Positions 52,877 to 61,333 of a stretch of DNA of 64,000 nt are shown here, piece by piece (positions within the stretch are counted from its first letter, which is position 1; every line of letters starts with the position of its first letter). The position numbers and the translations under genes were made by a program. Below the pieces are notes generated by a model, which had not been told where the DNA came from, searched no databases, and saw only the letters and a list, made by a program, of their open reading frames with translations. Source of the stretch: Kiritimatiellia bacterium (GTDB lineage Bacteria; Verrucomicrobiota; Kiritimatiellia; CAIVKH01). The stretch spans positions 1 to 64,000 of the forward strand of contig JAMLJG010000016.1 in the NCBI GenBank assembly GCA_023953695.1, given 5' to 3'.

Positions 52877-53599
52877 ATGCAACACACGAACCATCTTGGG
52901 CAGCCGATCGGTTTTCCCATCGCCAACTGGACGCCGCCTCCCATCCCTCCGCAGATTGCGATGGAGGGGCGCTATTGCCGCATTGAGCCGATGGATGTGG
53001 ATCGGCATGTGGGGGATATGTTCGAGGCGGATCAGCTCGATGGGTCTGGGGCTGGCTGGACGTACTTGCCTGCGGGTCCCTTTGCGGCGCTGCGGGATAT
53101 GCAGGAATGGATGCGCGCGAAGCTGCGCGAGCCGGGTCGCTATATTTTCGCGCTGCTGGACAAGCGCGATGGCCGGGCGAGTGGGATGGCCAGCTATCAC
53201 CGCATTGATCGTGCTGCCGGTTCGCTTGAGGTGGGGTTCATTCGTCTTTCCCCTCGACTGCAGCGGAGTCGCGCTGCAACGGAAGCGATGTTTCTGCTGA
53301 TGCAGAATGCTTTTGAGTTGGGCTACCGTCGGTATGAGTGGAAGTGCGATGCGTTCAACGCGCCGTCGCGCACGGCGGCGCAGCGGTTGGGCTTTTCGTA
53401 TGAGGGCACCTTTCGTCAGGCCACGATCTACAAGGGGCGCAATCGCGATACGGCGTGGTATGCCATTGTGGACGCCGATTGGCCTGCGCTGCGCGAGGCG
53501 TTTGGCCGATGGCTGGATCCGGCCAATTTCGATGAGGCGGGGCAGCAGCGTTTGCGGTTGAGCGATCTGACGCACCCGCTGATTCACTGCACGGGTTGA
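52877..53599 (+). CDS. RimJ/RimL-type GNAT acetyltransferase
   Basis: 240 residues. GRYCRIEPMDVDRHVGDMF, MASYHRIDRAAGSLEVGFIR, FNAPSRTAAQRLGFSYEGTF and the final YAIVDADWP match the RimJ/RimL family that acetylates N-terminal amines of proteins or small amines. GGAG lies before the ATG at good spacing. Slightly longer N-terminus than usual. Confidence 0.87.
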   Translation: MQHTNHLGQPIGFPIANWTPPPIPPQIAMEGRYCRIEPMDVDRHVGDMFEADQLDGSGAGWTYLPAGPFAALRDMQEWMRAKLREPGRYIFALLDKRDGRASGMASYHRIDRAAGSLEVGFIRLSPRLQRSRAATEAMFLLMQNAFELGYRRYEWKCDAFNAPSRTAAQRLGFSYEGTFRQATIYKGRNRDTAWYAIVDADWPALREAFGRWLDPANFDEAGQQRLRLSDLTHPLIHCTG

Positions 53600-53612
53600 G
53601 AGAGTGGTCGAG

Positions 53613-56159
53613 CTAATCGACCCGTAGCGTGCCCACGATGACGCGCCGCCCGTTTACCGGTGCGGATGTGGGGTCGGGTTTCACGCGGAGGGTTGTGAGG
53701 GGACGGTAGAGGCCCATGGCGACTTTGTAGAGACCCGGTTCGAGGTCGAGGTTGCCGAGGCGCTGATCGAGCGACAGATTTGAGCGGGCTGGGGGCACGT
53801 GGATCAGTGGAATGTCAGCGGCAAACACCTGTTTGTTGTTTTCGGTCAGCAGGTGGACGAAGAGGGAATACTGCCGCAATTTTTCGCGCGCGGGAATTGT
53901 CGTGGCGAGTTGTGCGCGGATGGCAAGCGGCTCTCCGCGGGCGAGTTGCGTGGGGATTTCGAGATTGCCAACCACCCACGCGCCATTTCCAAAAGAGAGC
54001 GCAGGGGAGCAGTGCGTGGAGACCGTTTCCGTGTGTGCGGCAAACGCTCGAATGCCGCGTGGCTGAATGTGCCACTTTGCCGGTGCGACGAAGGCGTCTG
54101 AAGTGTCCAGCGAGAGGGTGACGAAGCGGAGATCGTCACTGCTCCACTCGGCGCGCCAGGCGCGGTCGGTCCACTGGAGAGGAATCCGTTGTTCTCGGTC
54201 CGGGTGTGTCAACAGTGGATCGGTGATGTGCAGTGTGAAGGGCGAGGCATTTGACGGCGCTTCGATTTCGAAGGAATAGAGGCCCGGGAAAAGATAGGTA
54301 TTCTGCAGGAATCTGGGCTGATTGGGCTCGAGGGTGCCATCGAGGAAGCGCGCGATCTCCATCTTTTGCCCGGCGCGCGAGGGGGTGGGCGTTTCGTTCG
54401 GCTCGGGGCCCACGCGGAGCAAGACGGGCGCGCCTCTCGCGCGGAGTTTCAAGTCGTAGCGGTGGCGCGCCGTATTCTTCTTGGCGAATGGATCGCCGTC
54501 GGAGAGTGCGAAGGTGAGCTGTCGCACTTCAAATGGGGCGAGCGAAACTCGCTGGCGCGAGGGGCCGACCTCGATACTGACCTCAGCCGCGCGCGAGTTT
54601 GCGTAGAGCGTGAGAAGCAGCTCTTGCTGTGCCGGTGTAATGGCCGATCGCCTGATGGTCCGCCCGACGGGGAGCGGTATGAGGCGCGTTTCGCGCGGGA
54701 AGGCGGGCAGGTCGGTAAAAACCCAATCCGGGCCCGCGCTCCAGGGCGTGGTCGGCAGAATGTCGTTCGGGTGATCGCTCCAGCCGGCAGCATCATCGAG
54801 CCGAAGAACGGTGGGCTTGTTGCGGAAGACTGCGCGGTTCACGCCTTCGACCGCCAATCGCGCAATGGTTTGCGGACGCGCTCCTGCGCGCGGTTTCAGC
54901 AATTCCGAGTCCAGGCGCTGCGCGACGTGGATCGTGTCTTCGCGCAGCCAGAAGAAGAGGTCGTGCTTCTGCTTGAGCGAGTATTCGCCGAGGTTCAGGG
55001 CCAGCAAGATGGGGAGGAAGAGGCGCAGGCCGCGCGGATCTGCGCGCTGCCAGAGCAGCGCACTGCCGAGTAGGAGCGGCAGGACCAGAAAGCTGAAGTG
55101 GAAGGGCTGAATGGCGGGCTTTCCCATGAGCGAAAGAGCCATCGCACAGAAGGGCATGGCGATTACAGCGGAATCGAAAGCGGCGACGGAATCGCGCCCG
55201 CGGAAAAGCCTGCGCGCTGCGAAGAAGAGGGCGAGCGCCGCGATGCCGATAGTGGTGAAGCCGAGCGCATCGAAAACTGTCGGCGTATTGCTCTTGAGGC
55301 TGATGACGACGCGCTGCGCAAATGGCAGCTTCAGAAAACGCTCGCTGACGCCAAAGTTTTGGATATAGACGAAGTTTTTGCCGATGAGCTCGAATGTTCT
55401 TTCTGGCGCGATGAATACGTGGGGCGTGAGGGCCGCAAAGCCGACAATTGCGCCGATTGCTACGGCGATGCCGAGCGCAATGCGCTTGCGCCACGGCATC
55501 GGGGTGAGGAGCAGAAAGAGCCCGGGCGTCAGGCCGCCGAGGATGCCGTGATATTTGCAGGCGAATGCGCACCCGAGCGCAAAGCCGCTGCCCGCAAACA
55601 GCAGGGGATTCGGCGCGCCCTGCCGCGCATGAACAAGGAAGGCCAGCGCCAGTAGAACAAAGAGGTCGGGGCCGACATCGCCTGCTGCTGAATGCGTGAC
55701 AATGCTGGAAACCGGGGCGAGTGCCGCGAGGAGCATCCATGCGAAGCCTTGGAATCGCGGGATGGCGCTGCGATGGAGTACCCATGCGAAGAGTCCCCAC
55801 GCGAGCAGGCTATACAGGACGCGGAGTGCGCGGCAGATGAAGTATAGCGTCTCCATGGAGGGTCGAGGTGGAATATCGAACGAAGGCTGCAATGCGTGCA
55901 GGATCGCGCTGGCCGCAGGCCAAACAGCGCGAATGATCCATTCGTCTACGTGGTTGAGACCATACGGGTATCCATCGTAGGCGAGGGAGCCGGTGTACCA
56001 GAGGTATTGTCCCCTCAGAAAGTTGTGCGTGGCAGTGACCTGCTTGGCGGCGTCGGGATGAAAGCTGAAGCCGGCATCGAGTCCGCGAAAGAGACCCGCG
56101 CTGCGCACGAAGAGCGCAAGGAGGAGAATCAGCAGAACGATTATCCGGTCGCGCTTCAT
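53613..56159 (-). CDS. GT39/PMT-like membrane glycosyltransferase with large C-terminal domain
   Basis: 848 residues. A signal-anchor-like first helix is followed by an acidic first loop (FSFHPDAAKQVTATHNFLRG, with FHPD in the DE position of GT-C enzymes), about ten helices to residue 400, and then about 440 extracytoplasmic residues of beta-rich character (for example LARLAVEGVNRAVF and ending VNGRRVIVGTLRVD). It probably transfers sugar from a polyprenyl-phosphate donor at the outer face of the inner membrane. Acceptor unknown. Confidence 0.75.
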   Translation of the reverse strand: MKRDRIIVLLILLLALFVRSAGLFRGLDAGFSFHPDAAKQVTATHNFLRGQYLWYTGSLAYDGYPYGLNHVDEWIIRAVWPAASAILHALQPSFDIPPRPSMETLYFICRALRVLYSLLAWGLFAWVLHRSAIPRFQGFAWMLLAALAPVSSIVTHSAAGDVGPDLFVLLALAFLVHARQGAPNPLLFAGSGFALGCAFACKYHGILGGLTPGLFLLLTPMPWRKRIALGIAVAIGAIVGFAALTPHVFIAPERTFELIGKNFVYIQNFGVSERFLKLPFAQRVVISLKSNTPTVFDALGFTTIGIAALALFFAARRLFRGRDSVAAFDSAVIAMPFCAMALSLMGKPAIQPFHFSFLVLPLLLGSALLWQRADPRGLRLFLPILLALNLGEYSLKQKHDLFFWLREDTIHVAQRLDSELLKPRAGARPQTIARLAVEGVNRAVFRNKPTVLRLDDAAGWSDHPNDILPTTPWSAGPDWVFTDLPAFPRETRLIPLPVGRTIRRSAITPAQQELLLTLYANSRAAEVSIEVGPSRQRVSLAPFEVRQLTFALSDGDPFAKKNTARHRYDLKLRARGAPVLLRVGPEPNETPTPSRAGQKMEIARFLDGTLEPNQPRFLQNTYLFPGLYSFEIEAPSNASPFTLHITDPLLTHPDREQRIPLQWTDRAWRAEWSSDDLRFVTLSLDTSDAFVAPAKWHIQPRGIRAFAAHTETVSTHCSPALSFGNGAWVVGNLEIPTQLARGEPLAIRAQLATTIPAREKLRQYSLFVHLLTENNKQVFAADIPLIHVPPARSNLSLDQRLGNLDLEPGLYKVAMGLYRPLTTLRVKPDPTSAPVNGRRVIVGTLRVD

Positions 56160-56304
56160 GACGGATCGCGGCGCGGACCCTCTTTTCGCGCGAGCGTATG
56201 GAGATCAGGATTCATGGGGCCCAATTCCATGTTTTTTGAGGGCTCGCGTCAACCGCTCTCTTGCAGATTCCGGCGAATCGTTCTCGGTGTGCTCGCAACA
56301 GACC

Positions 56305-57459
56305 TTACACCAGTTCGGCGAAGATGGCGTCGCTCACGAAAAGACCGCGCTCCGTCAGGCGCACGCGCTCGCCCTCGGTTTCCAGCAATCCCTCGCGCTG
56401 CATCCAGGCAATGGAGTCGCCGCAGAGCGCGTGGAGGTCGAATCCGGTTTCGCGGTGGAACTCATCGGCTGAGATTCCATCGAGTCGTCGCAGCGCCATC
56501 ACCAGCGTTTCGCGCGCTTTGGCTTCGGGCTCCAGTCGCTCGGAGAACGAGCGCTGCGACTTTCCTTCCTTGATGCGGCGGATGTATGCGTCGAGATCGC
56601 GCACATTTCCGAAGCGCTCTCCTTTCCAGTGGGAATGAGCGGACGGGCCTACGCCGAAATACTCGCCGCCGCCCCAATAGAGTAGGTTGTGTTGGCACTC
56701 GTGGCCGGGCTTTGCAAAGTTCGATATTTCATAGTGCCGGAATCCCGCCGCGTGGAGAGAGGCTCGGACGAGATTGTATTGATCCAGCTCCGTGTCGTCG
56801 TCCACCTCCTTGAGAAAGCCCTTGTTTCGCAGCTCTGTGAGAGGTGTTCCATCCTCGAAAATGAGGCAGTAACACGCTGCGTGATCCGGCTCCAATTCGA
56901 TCAAGGCTTCGAGGTCGCGTTGAACCACGGCGATGGAGGTTCCCGGCACGCCGTACATCAAATCCAGGTTCACATTCGACGCGCCCATTTTTCGCAGGAG
57001 TCGAAACCCCTCGCGCGCTTCCTCGGCGGAATGAATGCGACCGAGAAACTCGAGTGTGGCCGGATCGAATGACTGGACGCCGAGTGAAAAGCGATTCACC
57101 CCCGCATCCATGAGAAGAGTGATCTTTTCCTCGGTCAGCGTGCCGGGGTTCGACTCGCACGACCATTCGGTGACGAGAGAAAGATCAACGTGCCGCTTCA
57201 GAATCTCCAGTAGCGTTTGGAGGTCGGCCCGTGAAAGTTCCGTGGGCGTGCCGCCGCCGAAAAAGACTGACTGCGGTTGAAAGTCGTCCGGCAGGGTGCT
57301 CAATTCATATTCGAGCGCTTCCAAAAAAGCCGGTTGTTCCGGCTGATCATCCGCTGCGATGCGGCGAGAAACGGGCCCGGTCGCTGTGGGGAGCGAGTAG
57401 AAATCGCAATAGAGGCACTTGCGAACACAGAACGGAATGTGGACGTAGAGACCCGACAC
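56305..57459 (-). CDS. hemW: HemW-like radical SAM protein
   Basis: 384 residues from a GTG start. The radical SAM cluster motif is HIPFCVRKCLYCDF (CxxxCxxC with the following Cys absent, as in HemW rather than HemN). FFGGGTPTELSR, ESNPGTLTEEK and FSLGVQSFDPATLEFLGR follow, and the HemW C-terminal domain carries GYEYFGVGPSAHSH-like sequence. HemW is a heme chaperone, often misannotated as coproporphyrinogen oxidase. tRNA-Lys lies directly upstream on the same strand. Confidence 0.9.
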   Translation of the reverse strand: MSGLYVHIPFCVRKCLYCDFYSLPTATGPVSRRIAADDQPEQPAFLEALEYELSTLPDDFQPQSVFFGGGTPTELSRADLQTLLEILKRHVDLSLVTEWSCESNPGTLTEEKITLLMDAGVNRFSLGVQSFDPATLEFLGRIHSAEEAREGFRLLRKMGASNVNLDLMYGVPGTSIAVVQRDLEALIELEPDHAACYCLIFEDGTPLTELRNKGFLKEVDDDTELDQYNLVRASLHAAGFRHYEISNFAKPGHECQHNLLYWGGGEYFGVGPSAHSHWKGERFGNVRDLDAYIRRIKEGKSQRSFSERLEPEAKARETLVMALRRLDGISADEFHRETGFDLHALCGDSIAWMQREGLLETEGERVRLTERGLFVSDAIFAELV

Positions 57460-57487
57460 AATTTCGCGAGCGCTTCCGAGTGAACGT

Positions 57488-57563
<76 letters not shown>

Positions 57564-57579
57564 ACGCGTAGAAATTTGA

Positions 57580-57630
57580 GGTATAACCAAGCCGCACGCC
57601 ATTTGACAAGTCTCGACTGTTGCCTATACG
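57580..57630. promoter_or_regulatory. Divergent tRNA-Lys/tRNA-Leu promoters with overlapping -35 boxes
   Basis: Plus strand: TTGACA (57603-57608), 16 bases, TATACG (57625-57630), then tRNA-Leu at 57642. Minus strand: TTGTCA (57609-57604), 17 bases, TTATAC (57586-57581), then tRNA-Lys at 57563. The two -35 hexamers share five bases. Confidence 0.65.
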
Positions 57631-57641
57631 TTTCTTCCTGC

Positions 57642-57725
57642 GCTCCCGTGGTGGAATGGCAGACACGCAAGACTTAGGATCTTGTGCCGCGAGGCGTGGG
57701 GGTTCAAGTCCCTCCGGGAGCACCA
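57642..57725 (+). tRNA. tRNA-Leu (anticodon TAG)
   Basis: Acceptor GCTCCCG pairs with CGGGAGC, the anticodon arm CAAGA-CTTAGGA-TCTTG carries TAG, a long variable arm (TGCCGCGAGGCGT) is present, the T arm is complete and CCA is encoded. Confidence 0.95.
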
Positions 57726-57759
57726 ATTCAAACAAACACAATCAGGCCTGAACTTCGCA

Positions 57760-57836
57760 GGCGCGTTGGGCCAACGCGCCCTACCATCCTGAATCCACCG
57801 CTGATCTTCGCAAGGTAGGGCGGTTTGAGCGGTATT
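57760..57836. repeat. Decayed copy of the intergenic palindrome repeat
   Basis: The first palindrome is present as GCGCGTTGGGCCAACGCGC (57761-57779). The second palindrome (GCGGTTTGAGC) breaks off in its middle near 57830, just before the inverted-repeat element at 57838. An insertion seems to have cut it. Confidence 0.7.
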
Positions 57837-57837
57837 G

Positions 57838-57967
57838 GGGTCAGATGGCATGAAAGGTGGTTACCCCCGTGCTGCCTGGCGGGCCACCATGGACGCGCCT
57901 CAGTAGCTTGATGGGCATCATACGCCGCATCTCCGGAGCTCTAACCGCCTTTCATGCTATCTGACCC
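57838..57967. mobile_element. 130 bp MITE-like element with 26 bp terminal inverted repeats
   Basis: The left end (57838-57863) begins GGGTCAGATGGCATGAAAGG; the right end (57942-57967) is its reverse complement with two mismatches in 26. The inside shows no open frame of note. It cuts both the palindrome repeat on its left and the transposase remnant on its right. No matching transposase is in the window. Confidence 0.65.
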
Positions 57968-58197
57968 TGGGTGTCCGAAAAACCGCTTTGACCCGCCGAT
58001 TCGACGCTCGACCCCGCCCGCGATGGACCAACCCCGCGTCTCCTTGTATCCCGATACCGCTTCCACACTCGCTTCACCTGCCGGCAGCTCAATCCACACA
58101 GCCCTGCGGCCTGGACCAGCTTCAGCACACCTTTCTTAACTCGGCTCAACAACTCCAATCGCTTCCGTTCTCTCGCACTCAATGTCACTACTCCCAT
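57968..58197 (-). pseudogene. N-terminal fragment of an IS transposase (helix-turn-helix part)
   Basis: About 76 residues, starting MGVVTLSARERKRLELLSRV, then LVQAAGLCGLSCRQVKRVWK and YRDTRRRGV, the helix-turn-helix N-terminus of ISNCY-like transposases. The catalytic DDE part is missing: the frame runs into the inverted repeat at 57967 and stops at 57952. It is the remnant of an insertion sequence whose outer end is probably the direct-repeat pair at 58223-58267. Confidence 0.6.
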
Positions 58198-58222
58198 TCT
58201 GCCTTCCTCCCGAGGGCTTCAT

Positions 58223-58267
58223 GGGGACATTTCTATTGAGTCCGCAAGGGGACATTTTCATAGAGTC
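58223..58267. repeat. Direct-repeat pair, probable insertion-sequence end
   Basis: GGGGACATTTCTATTGAGTC (58223) and GGGGACATTTTCATAGAGTC (58248) repeat at a 25-base step, upstream of the transposase fragment start. Paired repeats of this kind mark transposase-binding ends. Between here and 58413 I see no gene. Confidence 0.5.
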
Positions 58268-58432
58268 GCGACAGAATCCGCTTTTGGGGTTGTCCACCGT
58301 CTACAGACATCGTAACGTACCGACCGGAGGTTTACGCTGCTGGTTGCTGGAAGAGTTTCCGTAAAAGGCCTCCAATAGTCAATAGCACGGAAAGAGTTCG
58401 GAATAATCAATGGTTGGACAAAAGGAATAAAA

Positions 58433-58816
58433 ATGAAAATGAGACTCATAGTCATGCTACTGATTTCTGCCGTTGCCGCCACTTCGCTGGCAAGCGGCGA
58501 ATACAAACAGACGGAACGCGAATTCACCAAGTACGACATTGATGGCAATGTGCTGTTGACAGGTACGTACACAAGAGATGCCGCTGGCAAAGTCATTCGG
58601 TATGATGTTTTTGAAGCAGACGGAAGTCCCAAGTATTCTGAAATTCCGTATTACCGAAACGATGGAAAGATAATCCGCGCTGACGTCCTCTCGCCAGACG
58701 GTACACTGTTGCGCGTTGCAGTCTTTTTCGAATCGACGGTGAAGGTATTCGACAGCAAGGGCAATGAGTTGCCCGAGTATGAATCGGGCTACTCGGTTAG
58801 TAATGTAAAGAGATAG
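58433..58816 (+). CDS. Exported hypothetical protein, first cassette gene
   Basis: 127 residues. The signal peptide (1-20, ending SLASG) is followed by a repetitive beta-rich body in which YDIDGNVLLTGTYTRDAAGK, YDVFEADGSPKYSE and ADVLSPDGTLLRVAVF recall YD-type or MORN-like repeats (variants of DxDGxLLxxxxY). AAGGAA lies before the ATG, 13 bases after the presumed cassette boundary GTTGGAC. The stop codon directly touches the attC-like site. G+C is lower than in the resident genes. Function unknown. Confidence 0.75.
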   Translation: MKMRLIVMLLISAVAATSLASGEYKQTEREFTKYDIDGNVLLTGTYTRDAAGKVIRYDVFEADGSPKYSEIPYYRNDGKIIRADVLSPDGTLLRVAVFFESTVKVFDSKGNELPEYESGYSVSNVKR

Positions 58817-58876
58817 GTCCAACATGCGCCTCCAGGCAACACCCGTTCCGGGCGTGCCTGAGGCTAGTCGTTAGCC
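58817..58876 (+). other. attC-like recombination site 1
   Basis: Inverse core GTCCAAC (58817-58823) and core GTTAGCC (58870-58876). Arms GCCTCCAGGCA (58828-58838) and TGCCTGAGGC (58855-58864) pair with one unpaired base, and the stem continues around CCCG-TTC-CGGG. The unpaired base and 60 bp length fit attC folding. Confidence 0.75.
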
Positions 58877-58909
58877 CGAGAGAATTAACAACGAAAGGAA
58901 CCGCGTAGA

Positions 58910-59875
58910 ATGTCGAGCAAGTCGCTAAATCGAAGCCTGCACGCCGCCAAGGCGACCAAGCAGGATGAGTTCTACACGCAGATTACCGACATCGAAAGGG
59001 AACTTGTCCATTACAAGAAGCATTTTAAGAACAAGACCGTCCTGTGCAATTGCGACGACCCCAAGGTCAGCAAATTCTTCCACTACTTCTCGCACAACTT
59101 CGACAAGCCGCTGAAGCTGAAAAAGCTCATCACCACCTGCTACAAGAATTGCGACGCCGATCTGTTCAGCAAGCACACCGCGAAAAATGGGCTCTGGCTC
59201 GAATACGATGGCGACAAAAACAAGAATCGTATTCCCGACCCGGAAGAAATCGGAATTCATCCCTTCAAAGGCGACGGCGATTTCCGCAGCGCGGAATGTA
59301 TCGCGCTTCTCAAGCAGGCGGATATCGTCGTTACCAACCCACCGTTCTCGCTGTTCAGGGAATATGTTGCTCAGCTAATAGAGTACGATAAGAAGTTTTT
59401 AATTATCGGTAGCGTAAACGCTCGCCACTACAAAGAGATTTTCAAGCTGATTAAGGACAATCGGTTGTGGCTTGGTTACAACTGCACTAGATATTTCAGT
59501 AAACCAGACGGCTCCATTTTTGAGACGGCGAGAACCTATTGGTACACGAATCTCGACATCGACAAACGGCACGAGGAGATAACGCTATATAGAAAGTACT
59601 CCGCTACCGAATACCCCCACTACGACAATCTCGATGCAATCGATGTCAGCAAGACCAATGCGATACCTTGCGATTATGACGGCCTAATGGGCGTTCCTGA
59701 TGGGCTTTTAGACAATTACAATCCCGATCAATTTGAATTGATCGGCATACCGTTTGGCGATCAAGGCAAAGAAATCGGCGTCACGAAGAATCATCGTGGT
59801 CGAACGGACATTGCGATAACCAAGGACGGCAAATCACGTTGCCCGTATTCAAGAATAATCATCAGGCGAAAATGA
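58910..59875 (+). CDS. EcoRI-family adenine-specific DNA methyltransferase (cassette gene)
   Basis: 321 residues. It resembles M.EcoRI: KQDEFYTQITDIERELVHYK at the N-terminus, LCNCDDPKVSKFFHYFSHNF, catalytic motif IV VTNPPFSLFREYV (NPPF), FLIIGSVNARHYKEIF, GYNCTRYFSKPDG and RTYWYTNLDI. The family methylates adenine N6. No EcoRI-like endonuclease follows. Instead, the stop overlaps by ATGA with a DUF262-HNH gene, which suggests that they act together. AAAGGAA lies before the ATG. Both genes fill one cassette between attC-like sites 1 and 2. Confidence 0.9.
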   Translation: MSSKSLNRSLHAAKATKQDEFYTQITDIERELVHYKKHFKNKTVLCNCDDPKVSKFFHYFSHNFDKPLKLKKLITTCYKNCDADLFSKHTAKNGLWLEYDGDKNKNRIPDPEEIGIHPFKGDGDFRSAECIALLKQADIVVTNPPFSLFREYVAQLIEYDKKFLIIGSVNARHYKEIFKLIKDNRLWLGYNCTRYFSKPDGSIFETARTYWYTNLDIDKRHEEITLYRKYSATEYPHYDNLDAIDVSKTNAIPCDYDGLMGVPDGLLDNYNPDQFELIGIPFGDQGKEIGVTKNHRGRTDIAITKDGKSRCPYSRIIIRRK

Positions 59876-60957
59876 AAATCCAACTTAAAGAAATTACGAT
59901 CAAACAGCTGTTCGACGGTTACGAAGAGAAGCCCGCCGAGGGCGGCGTTGTCGGCTACGGCGGCAAACTCGACATTCGCCCGCCGTATCAACGGGAGTTC
60001 ATTTACAAGGACAAGCAGCGCGATGCGGTGATTGAAACCGTGCGCAAGGATTTTCCGCTCAATGTGATGTATTGGGCGGTGAGAGATGATGGTGGATTTG
60101 AGGTGATTGACGGACAACAGCGGACGATTGCCGTCTGTCGGTACGTCAACAGCGATTTCTCCATCGGCGACATCTATTTCCACAATCTCCAAGACGATCA
60201 ACAGGCACAGATTCTCAATTACAAGTGCATGATCTACTTCTGCTCCGGCACCGACAGCGAGAAACTGGAGTGGTTCAAGACAATCAACATCGCTGGGGAG
60301 AAGCTCACCGATCAGGAGTTACGCAACGCGGTCTATCACGGGCCGTGGACTGCGGATGCCAAGCGGTTCTTTAGCAAGACCGGCTGTCCGGCGTACTCGA
60401 TCGGCAGTGATTACGTGGACGGCAGCCCGATCCGACAGGAGTTTCTGGAGACGGCGATTGACTGGCTGTCTGAGGGCAAGATTGACAAATACATGTCGGA
60501 TCACCAGCACGACGCGGACGCCAAACCTCTTTGGGAATATTTTCAGAAGGTGATTGATTGGGTGAAGGCGACGTTTCCGGACTATCGCCGCGAGATGAAG
60601 CACGTCGCCTGGGGACCGCTTTACAACACGTTCAAGGACAAGAAGCCGGTTGTCAAAAAGCTGGCAAAGGAAGTCGCCAAGTTGATGGAAGATGACGAGG
60701 TGGGGAAGAAGTCCGGCATTTATCCGTATTTGCTCACGAAAGATGAGCGGTATCTGAACCTTCGGGCGTTCTCGGAAAAGGAAAAGCGCGAGGCATACGA
60801 GCGTCAGAAGGGAAAATGCGTGAAGTGCAGGAAGAAGTTCGACATCGGAGAGATGGAGGCAGACCACATCAAGCCGTGGCATGAAGGCGGCAAGACTAAT
60901 GCAGCCAACTGCCAGATGCTTTGCAAGGACGACAATCGAAGGAAGTCTGGAAAATGA
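59872..60957 (+). CDS. DUF262 (GmrS-like) protein with C-terminal HNH nuclease (cassette gene)
   Basis: 361 residues from ATG 59872. The N-terminal DUF262/ParB-like domain has PPYQREFIYKDKQRDAVIET and FEVIDGQQRTIAVCRYV, the nucleotide-hydrolysis motif seen in GmrSD type IV restriction enzymes. The C-terminus carries a Cys-rich HNH nuclease: CVKCRKKFDIGEMEADHIKP, WHEGGKTNAANCQMLC. It is translationally coupled to the EcoRI-family methylase. I infer a restriction-like nuclease whose host DNA is protected by that methylase. The stop lies five bases before attC-like site 2. Confidence 0.87.
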   Translation: MKIQLKEITIKQLFDGYEEKPAEGGVVGYGGKLDIRPPYQREFIYKDKQRDAVIETVRKDFPLNVMYWAVRDDGGFEVIDGQQRTIAVCRYVNSDFSIGDIYFHNLQDDQQAQILNYKCMIYFCSGTDSEKLEWFKTINIAGEKLTDQELRNAVYHGPWTADAKRFFSKTGCPAYSIGSDYVDGSPIRQEFLETAIDWLSEGKIDKYMSDHQHDADAKPLWEYFQKVIDWVKATFPDYRREMKHVAWGPLYNTFKDKKPVVKKLAKEVAKLMEDDEVGKKSGIYPYLLTKDERYLNLRAFSEKEKREAYERQKGKCVKCRKKFDIGEMEADHIKPWHEGGKTNAANCQMLCKDDNRRKSGK

Positions 60958-60962
60958 AGATG

Positions 60963-61033
60963 GGCTAACAAGCGGCGGCACACGTACGCGAGGCCCGCGG
61001 CGGGCCTCGCGCCGGTGCGCCGTAACGTTAGCG
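60963..61033 (+). other. attC-like recombination site 2
   Basis: Inverse core GGCTAAC (60963-60969) and core GTTAGCG (61027-61033). Arms GCGGCGGCAC (60972-60981) and GTGCGCCGT (61015-61023) pair with one unpaired G. A perfect 11-pair inner hairpin, CGCGAGGCCCG / CGGGCCTCGCG, closes the site. Confidence 0.8.
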
Positions 61034-61333
61034 CGGACCGCTCGCTCCACTACGGCCCACGCGACACATGAGTCAAAGCGTCATGGTCTGTAAAAAGCAA
61101 AGCGCCGTGTCGCTCGCTGGCGGCCTCCCCCGCCGCCTCCGCGCTAATGCGAAGCTGCCCCTCAGTCTCGCGCTTGGCGCATCGCTCGCGCTCCGCGCTA
61201 ACCAAGCGCTCGACCGGAACCGACGCGCCCCCCGGCGCTGGTTCCGCCGCTTCCTCGATTCTCGACTCAAATTGCGCTCCGCTCATTTTCGTCTCGACTC
61301 TCGTGCGCGGTTCCGGTCAGCTTCGCATTGGGC
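61028..61333 (+). other. Gene-less cassette with attC-like site 3 (61193-61333)
   Basis: The cassette starts TTAGCGCGG (61028). Its inverse core CCGCGCTAAC (61193-61202) is the exact complement of that start. The site is long (about 141 bp): GACCGGAACCG (61212-61222) pairs with CGGTTCCGGTC (61308-61318). A second possible outer arm AATGCGAAGCTG (61146-61157) pairs perfectly with CAGCTTCGCATT (61318-61329), perhaps a nested older site. The right core reads ATTGGGC, having lost the G of GTT. Small open frames (for example from 61068) run through the site and have no support. Confidence 0.6.

Noticed and set aside
58290..58413. attI site or a fifth attC before the first cassette
   Set aside because: Only the GTTGGAC core is visible. 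I found no pairing inverse core upstream and no integrase gene, so an attI call would be a guess.
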